64,000 nucleotides of DNA from Poa pratensis (Eukaryota; Streptophyta; Magnoliopsida; Poales; Poaceae): NCBI GenBank assembly GCA_947311845.1, contig CAMZMU010000123.1, positions 19,959,414-20,023,413 of the forward strand, in the 5' to 3' direction. Both the position numbers and the translations under genes were made by a program. Below are positions 1 to 10,860 of the stretch, one piece after another. Numbering within the stretch: the first letter of the stretch is position 1; each line of letters starts with the position of its first letter. The notes under the pieces are model-generated. The model saw nothing but the letters and a program-made list of their open reading frames with translations, ran no database searches and had not been told where the DNA came from.

Positions 1-1256
1 GATCAAGTTAAACTAGATGAATACACGGAAGAGAAAACTTTAGCCAGGGCTGTCATGCATGCCAGTCTATTTTCCTTTATTTCTCAATATCTCAATACAA
101 TCTTCTGATTACAACCAGCGGCCAGCCTCGTGTATATATACACGCGGCTAGACCAAGGACCTAGACCTGTTCAGATTGCATCTGAACTAACAAAAAAAAA
201 CAAGCTAGACCAAGGTAGAATTCCAGCCGGACTGTACAAAACTAGAAGCCGGAAGCCGGCGCTCCGTTGAGTAGATCGATGCGTTGTTGTGGCTCACATT
301 GGGATTTACGGTAACAGTAGTCTCAATTATTTCCAGTTCGTACAAATTTCCAAAACCTCCATAGAGACGGGAAGGAAACGTAGGACCAGATCAGTACGTC
401 CTCCTCAACGCAATTATAAAATCCCAAGAAAAGAAAAACAAATATGTGACCAGGTTTTTCTTATTAGATGGTGAATTCTTTTTCTACTTCTATTTTTTAA
501 GAAAAAATTCTTTTATATATCTGTTGAAATGTTAGACAATTTTCGTATGAGATTGATTTCCGAAAGCAACATCACATGTGCACTACATCCGTTCTCTCGT
601 AATTAAATTGTGACCCACTGGATGGGTTGCAATGTATATGTTACTAATTTTACTATCGTAAAACTATAATTTTATATTTATCAATGTGAAATAACATGTA
701 TAGTACATGGGGAGATAGACAACATTAAATACACTAGATAAATGCTTACATGATAGTTGATATATGTAGTCTTTCGTATCCTCCATCTGAAATAAACTAG
801 ACGCGCCCACCTCGTGTCCTACTTCAGGTGTTACTGGAAGGTCCCGAGATAAGGTATTTCCGTAGTAATCAAAATCTTGATTTTTAAATGAAACTTCTAT
901 AAATGTCTAATTAGAGACTCGGTATGTTTAGTTGTTCATCTTCGGGTGAAAGGCTTCATACAATTCAGAGAATTCTCACTACGCAGGGAGCCAAGAGATG
1001 AACATCAAAGTGGTGAGACATTCTTACTCTAGAAATGAAAACTAAACTACCCCTTTAACGCTCTCTAGCTTTACGTACATATTCAACATGTAGAGTGACA
1101 AAACAGAAGCCTTCCAACCTACTAGTGAGGATGAACCTATAATAACTTATATATAAACTACAATTAATTATTATCATCAACATTTGTTATTCAATTTGAT
1201 TACATTATGGAAATGTTGATGTACTACTCTCACGAAGGTCACTAAGTGTCCGGAAG
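1..1256. other. Unassigned AT-rich intergenic DNA
   Basis: I see no gene, RNA gene or recognisable element terminus here. Only short chance reading frames exist, none with a recognisable motif. The last 50 bases lead into the trehalose-phosphatase relic. Confidence 0.5.
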
Positions 1257-2470
1257 ATGTTGTGAAAGAGATTAAGGGTACCACTGTAGAAAACAACAAG
1301 TCCTACCCTTCGGTGCACTTAGGCCTGGAATTCGAGTCGAGCCAAGCCGGCTCGGCTCGACTTGTTCAAGCTCGGTTAACTAGCGAGCCTGACTCGGCTC
1401 AACTCGTTCAACAAACGAGTCCAGAACTGGAACTCGGCTCGGCTCGCTAAACTCACGAGTTTGCTCGTTTAACTCGTTTAGCTCGGTAAAACTGTTAACA
1501 TGCATTATAATAGATTGTATGCATATTTTTTCTAATTATTTGGACTTGTATGATGCAATTATCACAACAATCTATACAATATGACAATATCAAGTAATAT
1601 CTAGTCGTTAAATTGTGATAATCAGGTAAAATAATTCACGAAAGACAAAAATAATGTAACGATTTATTTTTTACGGAGTTAAACGAGCCAAACGAGTAGC
1701 TCAAAACTCGGCTCGTTTAACTCGAACTCGTTTAGCGTCTAAAATGAAAACTCGGCTCGGCTCGTTTAGCAACGAGTTCGAGCCAAGCCGAGTCGAGTTC
1801 CGAGCTACTCGTTTAACTCGCGAGTTTCGAGTTTTAATTCCAGCCCTAGGTGCACTACCAAAACGTTCACAAGAAGGTGAAACTGAAAAGTTTTTGCCTA
1901 CTTACTACACTGAGAAATTTTACTTCATGTGTGGACTCTTTATTTTGCATAAAGGAAAGTTGGTTCAGGACCTTGTGAACAGAGCTTTGACATGATTTTT
2001 TTTATCTCAAGGTGACCCATGGTAAAATGGTAAGTAAAATCGATTGGAGAAAAATTGATTTAAATGTTCTGACTATATTCATTACATGTATACTTGACTA
2101 CTTGTATGTAATACTGTATGTTACAGAGTTCGTCTATAGACTAACTTCAACAGAGATCGCACAATCAATTATCTACTCGAGTACCTAGCCAACAAAAATA
2201 ACTGGACCATCTCAGGTTCTAGCCGTTTATATCGGGGATGACGTGACTGATGAAGACGCATTTCAGGTCACATTTTTTAGAATAACATATAAACATCAAA
2301 ACTTCATACTTTTAAAGCTTCATTTAAATACTTTATGCATTGTGATGCAATCAGGTGCTTTCTGGACAAGATGGCGATATTTGGGACCCTTCTCCAAGAA
2401 GCGCAGGAGCAGCGAAGCCTTCTACTCACCGAAAGAGTCACCTCAGGCAATGCATTCACTCTCACATTTA
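1257..2470 (+). pseudogene. Trehalose-6-phosphate phosphatase relic, C-terminal exons
   Basis: Trehalose-6-phosphate phosphatases dephosphorylate trehalose 6-phosphate in the cytosol and belong to the HAD superfamily. Pieces of the C-terminal half are visible in order. Bases 1257-1319 read like the VENNK...SVH segment, which continues after the MITE at 1857 with YQNVHKK. About 2000-2200 holds weak matches to the segment before the catalytic loop. Bases 2216-2266 encode VLAVYIGDDVTDEDAFQ, the HAD motif with its paired aspartates. Bases 2390-2450 resemble the final PKE..Y.S...AM segment. The pieces lie in different frames, a 529-bp MITE interrupts one exon, and the N-terminal half is absent. 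This is a decayed fragment, not a working gene. The family call is secure from the YIGDD..DEDAF motif; which paralogue it came from cannot be told. Confidence 0.75.
1320..1848. mobile_element. hAT-type MITE with 8-bp TSD, inserted in an exon relic
   Basis: The element starts TAGGCCTGGAATT and ends AATTCCAGCCCTA, which are imperfect terminal inverted repeats. It is flanked by direct copies of GGTGCACT at 1312-1319 and 1849-1856. Eight-base duplications and TAGGG-type ends point to the hAT superfamily. The subterminal regions are full of short repeats built on CTCGGCTCG and GAGTTTAACGAG, as in many hAT transposase-binding regions. The middle is AT-rich and has no transposase, so the element is non-autonomous. 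Confidence 0.88.
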
Positions 2471-2624
2471 TGCATGTAGTGGTGGAAATTGGGGCATTTT
2501 GGTCCAGTATGGGTGGGGTAAATGGGATAAATACAAAGTTTTTTGGGGCGAGAGGGGGCTGATAACCCACAAGTATAGGGGATCGCGTGTAGCCTTTTCG
2601 ATAAGTAAGAGTGTCGAACCCAAC

Positions 2625-3914
2625 TGAAAGTGCATCTTCCCTAGATGATGTTTTGGTGTTAGTGATAACACAATTATGTATCTAACGATGTATTTTGAGC
2701 TTCCAGGAATTTCTGATATAAGCGTCATCGGATAGAGCTTGCAATTTGCTCTTAGCAGTTTTCTGCTCCAGGCAGCGGTAGTACCGCCAGGAGGGCCGGT
2801 AGTACCGCTGCGCAGGGTTTCTGCCAGCTACCGCTGGCGGTACCGCTGGAGGTACCGCCGTTTTTCAGCTTCTGTTTCCATCAGCGGTAGCTCCAGCGGT
2901 ACTGCAGCGGTAGTACCGCTGGGCAGCGGCAGTACCGCCATCCCCAGCGGTGGTACCGCTGGCCAGCGGCAGTACCGCCCGAGGTACCGCCGTTTTGCTG
3001 CTTCTGTTTCATCGGGCGGTAGCTGCAGCGGTACCGCGGCGGCAGTACCGCTGGGCAGCGGTGGTACCGCTGCCTCCAGCGGTAGTACCGCTTTGAAGAC
3101 AGGCGCGGGCTCCAGAATTTCGAGCCGTTTGAATTGAAGACGAAGAAGGGCAGCGGTACTACCGCTGCCCCCAGCGGTAGTACCGCCGCGGGAATTCTGG
3201 CTGTGCAACGGCCACTTTTGGAGGAGCTATTTAAAGGGGTCTTCTTCCCCACTTGAAGACTAAGTTTTCCTATGCTCTCTCTCCTCCATTGATGAAAGCT
3301 TCAACCTACTAAGATCTCCCACTCCAACCACCCAAACCTCTTGATACTTTGTGGAGTGAAGGAGGAGGTCTAGATCTACATCTCCACCGAAGGAATTTCA
3401 AATCCCCCACACGGATAGTGTGGAACTTGCATCTTGGGTTGCTTGTAACTCGAGGTGCCTTTGTGAGTCTCGGAGGAAGTCCGAGGCATTGTTGGGAGGC
3501 TTCAACTCATTGTGGAGTTCCCCGACCTTTGTGTACCGGCTTGGTCAACGCCATCAAGGTGACCTCATAGTGAATGAGCCAAACCCCCACGGGTAAAGCT
3601 CACGGAGAATAGAGTGAGCACATCCGTGCTATTGGAGCGCCTAGGTGGCTCCACACTCCTCCAACGTAGACGTACTTCCCTTGGGAAGGAACTACGGGAA
3701 ACATCTCCGTGTCTCCACTTTGCGGTTACTCTATCCTTTACTTGTTGCTTCCGCTACTTGTTTACCTTGCTTGTATCACATAGGTTGCTATCACCTAGTG
3801 CACATCTAGTCAACCTTGTTATACTTTGCTCAAGCCTTAATTAATCGAAAAAGAATTAAAATTTGGTAGTCGCCTAATCACCCCCCCCCCTCTAGTCGAC
3901 ATATCGATCTTTCA
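2625..3914 (+). repeat. 5' LTR of the Copia element
   Basis: Paired with 13059-14348 and nearly identical to it. Bases about 2773-3188 contain a dense array of short palindromes based on GCGGTAGTACCGC. The 3' end carries a C9-10 run and the terminus TCTTTCA. Confidence 0.95.
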
Positions 3915-3916
3915 AT

Positions 3917-3928
3917 TGGTATCAGAGC
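3917..3928 (+). other. Primer binding site, initiator tRNA-Met
   Basis: TGGTATCAGAGC, complementary to the 3' end of the initiator methionine tRNA, lies two bases after the LTR. This is the usual Copia primer site. Confidence 0.9.
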
Positions 3929-3965
3929 CTCGTCTCTTATCTAAGGCTTCACCGCCTAAGAGAAT

Positions 3966-5371
3966 ATGTCGGACGTCGTGGACCCTCTCGCATCGGTTAC
4001 TAATGAACGCTTTGGTGAGGTTGTTAGTGAACTCAAGAGTGAGATATCGAATCTCAATACCGAGATCACTACCAACCTCAACATAAGCATGAAGGAATCG
4101 ATGCGAGAAATGTTCAAGGAGTTCCTAGGGAAACCGGATCCTCCTAAGGTTGATTTACCCTCCTTGGAAAATGTCCCGGGAAGGTAGATACTCTTCCTTC
4201 TACGGGTATTGTCAATGCGGACGGAAAGGCGCAAGCCAATCCCGAAACAAAGAACTCCGAGGATGGTAACTCAACCCCAAGGAAGCCGCCGGGGGTGTAT
4301 GCTAATGTTCCACCGGAACAAGTGTATAACACAATCCACCAACACGTCTCTCCGCCACACATCGCCAATATGGGCGCACCTCCTAAGCTTGATCCAAAAG
4401 ACTTTCCTAATTGGCAATTCTCTATGCGTTCACACATGTCTAGTTGTTGTGTTTTCTTGATTGACATTTTAGAGCAAGGCTTCCATCCTCAAGACCCACA
4501 CAACATGACTCCAACGGAGAAGGCCAATCATCAACTCAACGCCACCGCCATGCACATGATACAAACGGCCGCAAGCCCAACTTATCGCACGCATATCCGT
4601 ATGTGCACGACGGCAAAGCAATGTTGGGAGAATCTTCATAACTTGTTCTTGGGGAACAAAAGCATTCAACTTTCCAAGTATGAAGCGGTTCAAGATGAAG
4701 CCGATGAGTTTGTGATGAATGAAGATGAGACCCCCGAAGATCTCTATCGAAGACTCTCCGCTCTTGCCATCACCTTGAATGATTTCGGTTTTGAGAAGAT
4801 TAGTGATAATTGGATCAAGCGCAAATTTCTCAAGGCCATCACTCCCTCAAATCAAGGCTTAGCTCAAACCATTCGATCAAGACCGGACTTCTCAACACTT
4901 GACTCCAACACCGTGCTCAACGAGTTTGTATCCATTGGGATGGTTGTCAAGAGCTCTATTCATGCTCAAGCTCGGCAAAGGGGACTTGCGGGACAATCTC
5001 CAAATGTCGCTTTGAAGTCCACCACCATCACTAGTGAAGAAGAGTTTGAACATGGAGGTGAAGAGGAGGATACGGAGGAGATCAAGAAAGACTATTGTGA
5101 GCACATGGCCTTGCTTCAAGAGCCTATTGGGGCAACCGTTCCAAGAGATCTTCAAGACCTTTTGCTAAGAAGAACTTCGTTGCAAGACCAAGAGGAGACC
5201 GTCCAAAGACTTGCTATAATTGTAGTAATCTCAATCACTACATTGCCGATGTCCTTGGGAGAATCGAGAGGACCACAATGGCAAGCTTGTGAGAAAAGAC
5301 AAGTCCAAGGGCAACGGCAACAAGAACTACGTGAAGAAGAGGGTTACCAATGCCTTGTGTGTTCAAGATAG
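3966..5371 (+). pseudogene. Copia gag polyprotein region, frameshifted
   Basis: Gag packages the element RNA into virus-like particles. The start at 3966 (MSDVVDPLASV) is the first good methionine after the primer site; this frame ends at 4187, and the main frame runs from 4295 to 5371. The central part (LDPKDFPNWQFSMRSHM..., then ...LHNLFLGNKSIQLSKYE) is the Copia gag domain of the UBN2 type. Near 5207-5250 a CCHC zinc knuckle begins with CYNC and a following histidine, but the frame breaks before the last cysteine. At least two frame changes mean no full-length gag can be made from this copy. Confidence 0.85.
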
Positions 5372-6513
5372 AAAAGTTTTGGAAGAATACACGTCCGGTG
5401 ATGAAGATGAAGATGAAGTTGTAGCTACCGCTCGCATTGCCATAGCTACACCTTCCTCTACACCGTCATCCCTATTTGAATCCCCCAATGAAAATGAGTC
5501 CATTCCCTACACATGTCTCATGGCAAAAGCCACCTCGGTAACTCCTTCTCCTAAACCTATTGCCTCTACACCTCCTTCCTTATTGGATTGTGTAGAGAAT
5601 GTTGTGAAGGAGCCCCAAAGTCCAAATGAGGTGGACGTGTGGCTAGCAATCTTAAAGGAGAAGACAAAGTGAATGTTGATGCTCTTTTGGAGCAACTTGA
5701 GGAAACTAACTCTCTTGTAGATCAAAAGGAGGAGATCATTTCGGGCATGGCAAACCGTGAGGTTGACTATGCTAATGAGATAGCGGATTTCGCTATTGCT
5801 CTTGAAAAGGAGCAAACTCGTAGAAGGTCCCTTGAGGAGGCCCTATCTAATTCCGAGGAATCCTATGCTATTGACATGTCTAGAGTTAAAAAGGATCATG
5901 AACATGCTCTTGCTACTTCTAAAGTCTATAAGAATGAGAAGCTTGAGCTAGGCATTGAACATGCTAGACTTGAGAAGGAAAACAAGAGACTTGATGAGGA
6001 ACTCAAAACCCTCAAAGAGTCTTTTGCCAAACTTGAGAAGTCTCATGATCAATTCCTAGGTCAACAAGTGAAAGAAGTTATTGCTCCACATCAAATGAAA
6101 TTATTGCTAAATCTATTATTTGTTGTGAGCATGCTAACCTTGTTGAAGAGAATGCTAAGTTGAAATCTCAACTTGAGAAGGGCATTATGGCTTGTGCCCA
6201 AGGAGAAAAGAACCTCAATGACCTTTTGAGCAATCAAAAGGATCAAATTGGAAAAGAAGGACTTGGTTTCTCTACCAAGTCAAAGAAGAAGAACAAGAAG
6301 AAGAAGAAGTCTTCTCCCTCTTCAAAAGCTATTATCTTTGTGAAGGAGGGGGAGTTGGCTAAAGAGAAGGAGACCAACACCATTGTGGGTGGTGAGGTCA
6401 CAAGGGACCTTCCTACCCATAATGACTTTGCCGGCAAATATAACCCATCTTATGTTCTTATGAAATCTAGAGATGGTCATGTTTATGCTAAATATGTTGG
6501 CTTCTTATGGTGA
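5289..6513 (+). pseudogene. Copia gag-protease spacer with coiled coil, broken
   Basis: Three overlapping frames (5289-5672, 5639-6163, 6160-6513) cover the stretch between the zinc knuckle and the protease. The middle one is rich in Glu, Lys and Leu with heptad-like spacing (for example ELGIEHARLEKENKRLDEEL), which predicts a long coiled coil. The last has a lysine run near 6283-6310. Such a spacer is usual in SIRE-type Copia elements. The frame changes at about 5640 and 6160 look like small indels. Confidence 0.7.
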
Positions 6514-6617
6514 TGATTATCATTGGGCTATTTGGGTTCCTAAGACCCTTGTGACTAACAAGAAAGGACCCATCGAAAAATGGGTACCTAAATCAAAGAC
6601 TTGATTCCTTGTAGGGT

Positions 6618-7667
6618 GTGGCGTCCGGTGCGGGTCGATGGACGGTGGATAGTGGCGCATCCCAACACATGACCGGACGCATTGACTTGGTGGATGATAT
6701 TGAACCTCCTCTACCTCAATATTCACGAGTCAAAATTGGTGACAACCGCGAGCTTAAGGTATTGGGACGAGGCAAGGTCGTTGTTGCTAGAGAAGTCTCT
6801 ATCAAGAATGTACTTGTCGTTGAGTCCCTTGGTTACAACTTACTCTCCGTCTATCAACTTACTAAAAGTGGTTATGGGTGTTATTTTGATGACGAGAGTG
6901 TGATCATCACCGTGAAGGGATCTCTTAAAGTAGTCTTTGTTGGACATGTCGAGTACGGCATGTATGTGCTTGATTTCTCGAAAGAGAGCATGTCGGCCGC
7001 GACTTGTCTAATGGCTAAAGTTGATGTGGGTTGGCTTTGGCACCGCCGACTAGCCCACACCAATATGAGAACACTCCATGATCTTCAAAGTGGTAATCAC
7101 ATTCTTGGACTAACCGATATTAAGTTTTCCAAAGATCGTGTGTGTAGATCATGCGTTCTAGGAAAGCAACATGGAGAAGCCCATCCACCAAAGACGAAGA
7201 TTACCACCGACAAGATTCTTGAGCTCATTCATTTGGACCTATTTGGTCCATTATCTTATGATAGTCTTGGTGGGAAGAAGTATTGCTTGGTGATTGTTGA
7301 TGACTATTCAAGATACACATGGGTCTATTTCTTCAAGAAGAAGAGTGAGACTCAACAAAGAGTCATTGACTTCATCAACATGGCTCAACGTCAATATCAA
7401 GAGAAGATCATGACAATTCGAAGTGATAATGGGTCCGAATTCAAGAACTACACCGTGGAGGGGTTTCTTAGTGAAGAGGGTATTGCTCATCAATATTCCA
7501 CTCCATACACCCCTCAACAAAATGGTGTTGCGGAGAGGAAGAACCGGACTCTTATGGATGCGGCTAGGACCATGATTGCGGAGTATGCTTCTCCGTTAAC
7601 TTTTGGGCCGAAGCCATCTCCACCGCTTGTCATGCAACAAATCGGTTATTTCTCCGCAAGCTATTGA
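6618..7667 (+). pseudogene. Copia protease and integrase region, truncated by frameshift
   Basis: The protease active site WTVDSGASQHMTG is near the start. The zinc-binding GAG-pre-integrase/integrase N-terminus follows (LWHRRLAHTNM..., then CRSCVLGKQ). The integrase core shows LDLFGPL, VDDYSRYTWVYFF and SDNGSEF, then TPQQNGVAERKNR with the glutamate of the D,D-E triad. The frame is lost at about 7640, before the end of the integrase domain, and a short piece in another frame continues to about 7790. These enzymes mature the polyprotein and join the DNA copy to the host chromosome. Confidence 0.9.
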
Positions 7668-7878
7668 ACAAGACCCCATATGAGATTCTTCTTGGGAAGA
7701 AACCGGATCTTTCTTATTTTCGTGTCTTTGGATGCAAGTGCTTCATTCGCAAGAAAGGTAACCGGTTATCTAAGTTTGAACTAGATCTATAGAGGGTATC
7801 TTTGTTGGTTACTCCACAAACTCTCACGGCTATAGAGTCTACAACAAGACCACCGGTCAAGTTGAAGAATCTAGTGAC

Positions 7879-9345
7879 GTGAAGTTTGATGAGGATAATG
7901 GCTCCCAAGTGGGGCAAGTTGATCCTAATGTTGTAGGTGATGTACCTATGGAGCTCGCTCTAAGAAGGATGGCAATTGGGGACATTCGTCCCATTGAAGA
8001 GGATCCTCCTCAAGTTCAAGATCCTCCTCGAGCTCCTCCTCAAGTCATACCATCACCAACTCAAGATCCTCCCCGTAACCAAGAACAAACTCCGAGCCCT
8101 CAAACAAGTGAGCAAGGTCAAGAACAAGATCAACCTAGTGGTTCCTCTCCACAACTTGATGTTCAAGACCAAGCTCTAGATGGTGCACACGACAATGATC
8201 AAGAACAAGATCAAGGTGGTCCTCATCAAGATCAAGCTCAAGATCAAAACAATGCACATGACTCCGATGATGAAGGAAATGATCAAGTCATCTCTCAAGA
8301 AACTTCGGAGGAGACCAAGAAGAGAAGAGAATTGCGAAGAGAGCAAAAATTAACTCGCTTAGAGCATACATTGGACAAAGTTCTTGGAGGTGTCCAAAGC
8401 AAGGTCGTCACAAGAAAACAATTGGCAAGCTTTAGCACCAACCATGCTTTTGTGTCCTTCATCGAGCCCAAGAAGGTGTATGAAGCTCTTGAAGATCATG
8501 ATTGGATTGATGCCATGCATGAAGAACTCAATAACTTCAAGCGCAACAAGGTGTGGAAGTTGGTGCCAAGGCCAAATGGGTGCAAGAACGTCATCGGCAC
8601 CAAATGGGTCTTCAAGAACAAGCAAGATTCGAACGGCATTGTCATTCGAAACAAGGCAAGATTGGTGGCACAAGGCTACTCTCAAGTCGAAGGTGTTGAC
8701 TTCGGTGAAACCTATGCCCCCGTTGCTCGTCTTGAATCTATTCGCATCTTGCTTGCATATGCATCTCATCATAACTTTAAATTGCAACAAATGGATGTTA
8801 AAAGTGCTTTCCTTAATGGTCCTATTAATGAGTTGGTATATGTTAAGCAACCTCCCGGGTTTGAGGATCCCAACCATCCGGACCATGTTTACAAGCTCGA
8901 CAAGGCACTCTATGGCCTTAAACAAGCCCCACGTGCGTGGTATGAGCACCTTCGAGAGTTTCTTGTAGACCGTGGATTCCAAGTTGGTGTTATTGACCCC
9001 ACCCTCTTTACCAAGAAGGTGGGTGGCAATCTTTTCATATGCCAACTCTATGTAGATGACATCATTTTTGGTTCTACTAACAATGCTTTCAATGATGAGT
9101 TTGCAAAGCTAATGACAAGCAAATTTGAGATGTCCATGATGGGGGAGTTGAAGTACTTCCTAGGATTTGAAGTGAAGCAATATAGGGAAGGTACCTTCAT
9201 CAATCAAGCCAAATATACCCAAGACATGCTCAAGAGGTTCACGATGACGGAGCTCAAACTTACAAGACACCCATGTCCACCTCCGTCGACCTCCACACCG
9301 ACACCGAGGGTAACGATGTCGATCAAAAACTCTATCGCTCTATGA
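7879..9345 (+). pseudogene. Copia reverse transcriptase region
   Basis: The N-terminal third is a Gln/Asp/Pro-rich linker (about residues 20-140). The reverse transcriptase follows, with [46 protein letters not shown] and the catalytic [11 protein letters not shown]. The frame changes at about 9265 and continues as RNase H in the 9273-9830 frame. This is the best preserved part of the element and carries all the usual Copia reverse-transcriptase blocks. Confidence 0.92.
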
Positions 9346-9999
9346 TTGGCTCTTTGCTTTATCTTTGTGCATCTAGACCGGATATTATGTTTAGTGTGGG
9401 TAAGTGTGCAAGGTATCAAGCGGCTCCCAAAGAGAGCCACTTAGTGGCGGTTAAGCGCATCTTTCGATATTTGCTTCATACCCCAAACTTTGGTCTTTGG
9501 TATCCCAAGGGTTCAAGCTTTCATCTCATGGGTTACTCGGATGCGGATTATGCCGGAGAGAAGAAGGATAGGAAGTCTACATCCGGGAGTTGTCAATTTC
9601 TTGGCCGCTCCTTGGTGTGTTGGTCTTCCAAGAAGCAAAATTGTGTTGCTCTCTCCACCACCGAAGCCGAGTACATCTCCGCCGCAAGTTGTTGTGCTCA
9701 ACTCTTATGGATGGTGCAAACTATGAAGGATTATGGTATTATCTTCTCCAAGGTGCCCTCATGTGCGATAATGAAGTGCTATCAAGATCGCCCACAACCC
9801 CGTGCAACATGCCAAGACGAAGCATATTGAAGTTCGTCATCATTTCATCCGGGAGCATGTGGAGAGGGGCAACATTGACCTTTCTTTTGTAGGAACCAAG
9901 GATCAACTTGCGGATATATTCACCAAGGCCCTTGATGAACCAAGATTTCGAGAGTTGAGGAATGAACTAAATGTCATTGATGCGAGCAACTTTGCTTGA
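9273..9999 (+). pseudogene. Copia RNase H region, frameshifted near the end
   Basis: SRPDIMFSVGKCARYQ, GYSDADYAG, STSGSCQFLG and LSTTEAEYISAA are the classic Copia RNase H blocks. The frame changes near 9790, and the last part ([13 protein letters not shown]...[11 protein letters not shown]) is read at 9802-9999 and ends with a stop. RNase H removes the RNA template during reverse transcription. Confidence 0.9.
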
Positions 10000-10860
10000 C
10001 CGCCTTGCACAAGTACCCATAGTAGACATCGTAACTAGTTTAGATGCATGCATGGACATAGGGGGAGTGTAGCTCAACTCATGAGTCAACACTACTTCTA
10101 TTATGCGCACATAGACAATTCGTGCTTTATTTGGTCACTCCGGTGACAAATTGTGCTTAAACGATGAGTATTGGCCTTAAACCCAAGATATATCTTCGCG
10201 GTTTTGGGTTGATAATTGCTCATACATGGTGGCCTAGGCCACCGCCCTCCTCCTTTTGAGGAGTTGGTTTTATTTGGATCTTATTTGGTCTTTTAGACTT
10301 CTTTTTGGGGAGAGAACTCAAGCTTGGGTCTTCAAGTTTGGTTTTTGCAAACTTGAGTTTCTTCTCCTTTCTCAGCTACTTGTCTATCCCAAGCCAACAC
10401 TCTTTATTAAAACAGCCCTATCTCTCTCTAAAAATGCCTTTTTCATGCTCTTGGTTGTTTGGATGGTCGGAAACGGCGGTCAAATCGGCTTCGGGGCTCA
10501 TTTTTGAGCCCAGCTGATTTTTCCCAGGCGCCGGTACTACCGGGCACCCTGGCGGTACTACCGCTGCGCGTGCTTCACAGCACTGTGCAGCGCGGTATCG
10601 CCACGGGCCTGTTTTTATCGGGACGGTACTACCGCTGGATGGAGCGGTAGTACCGCTCGCGGAGTTTGGACAGAATAAGGCTCGGGGAGACTCGTTTTTG
10701 AGGGTTCTCCCTCATTTCGTTTCTTCCCCAACTCCTTCTCCTCCCACCTCCGCCGCCGCCGGCCACTCCTCCGCCGGGAAGGAGCTCTCCCAGGCTTGGA
10801 TCTTCAACCTCCACGCCCCGGGACGCCTCCTGCATCTCTCCTCCTCCTCGATCCTCTGCC
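10000..10860 (+). other. Copia spacer between pol and the accessory frame
   Basis: No coding motif is visible. A purine-rich box AGGGGGAG at 10060-10067 directly follows pol. Bases 10530-10662 contain several GCGGTACTACCGC-type palindromes like those in the LTRs. Bases 10725-10860 are C-rich and GC-rich, like a 5' untranslated leader for the next frame. Confidence 0.6.

Noticed and set aside
2739..3252. Overlapping long open frames on both strands in the Copia LTR
   Set aside because: They come from the GC-rich palindrome array, which lacks stops in several frames. They are the same in both LTRs and have no protein-like sequence.
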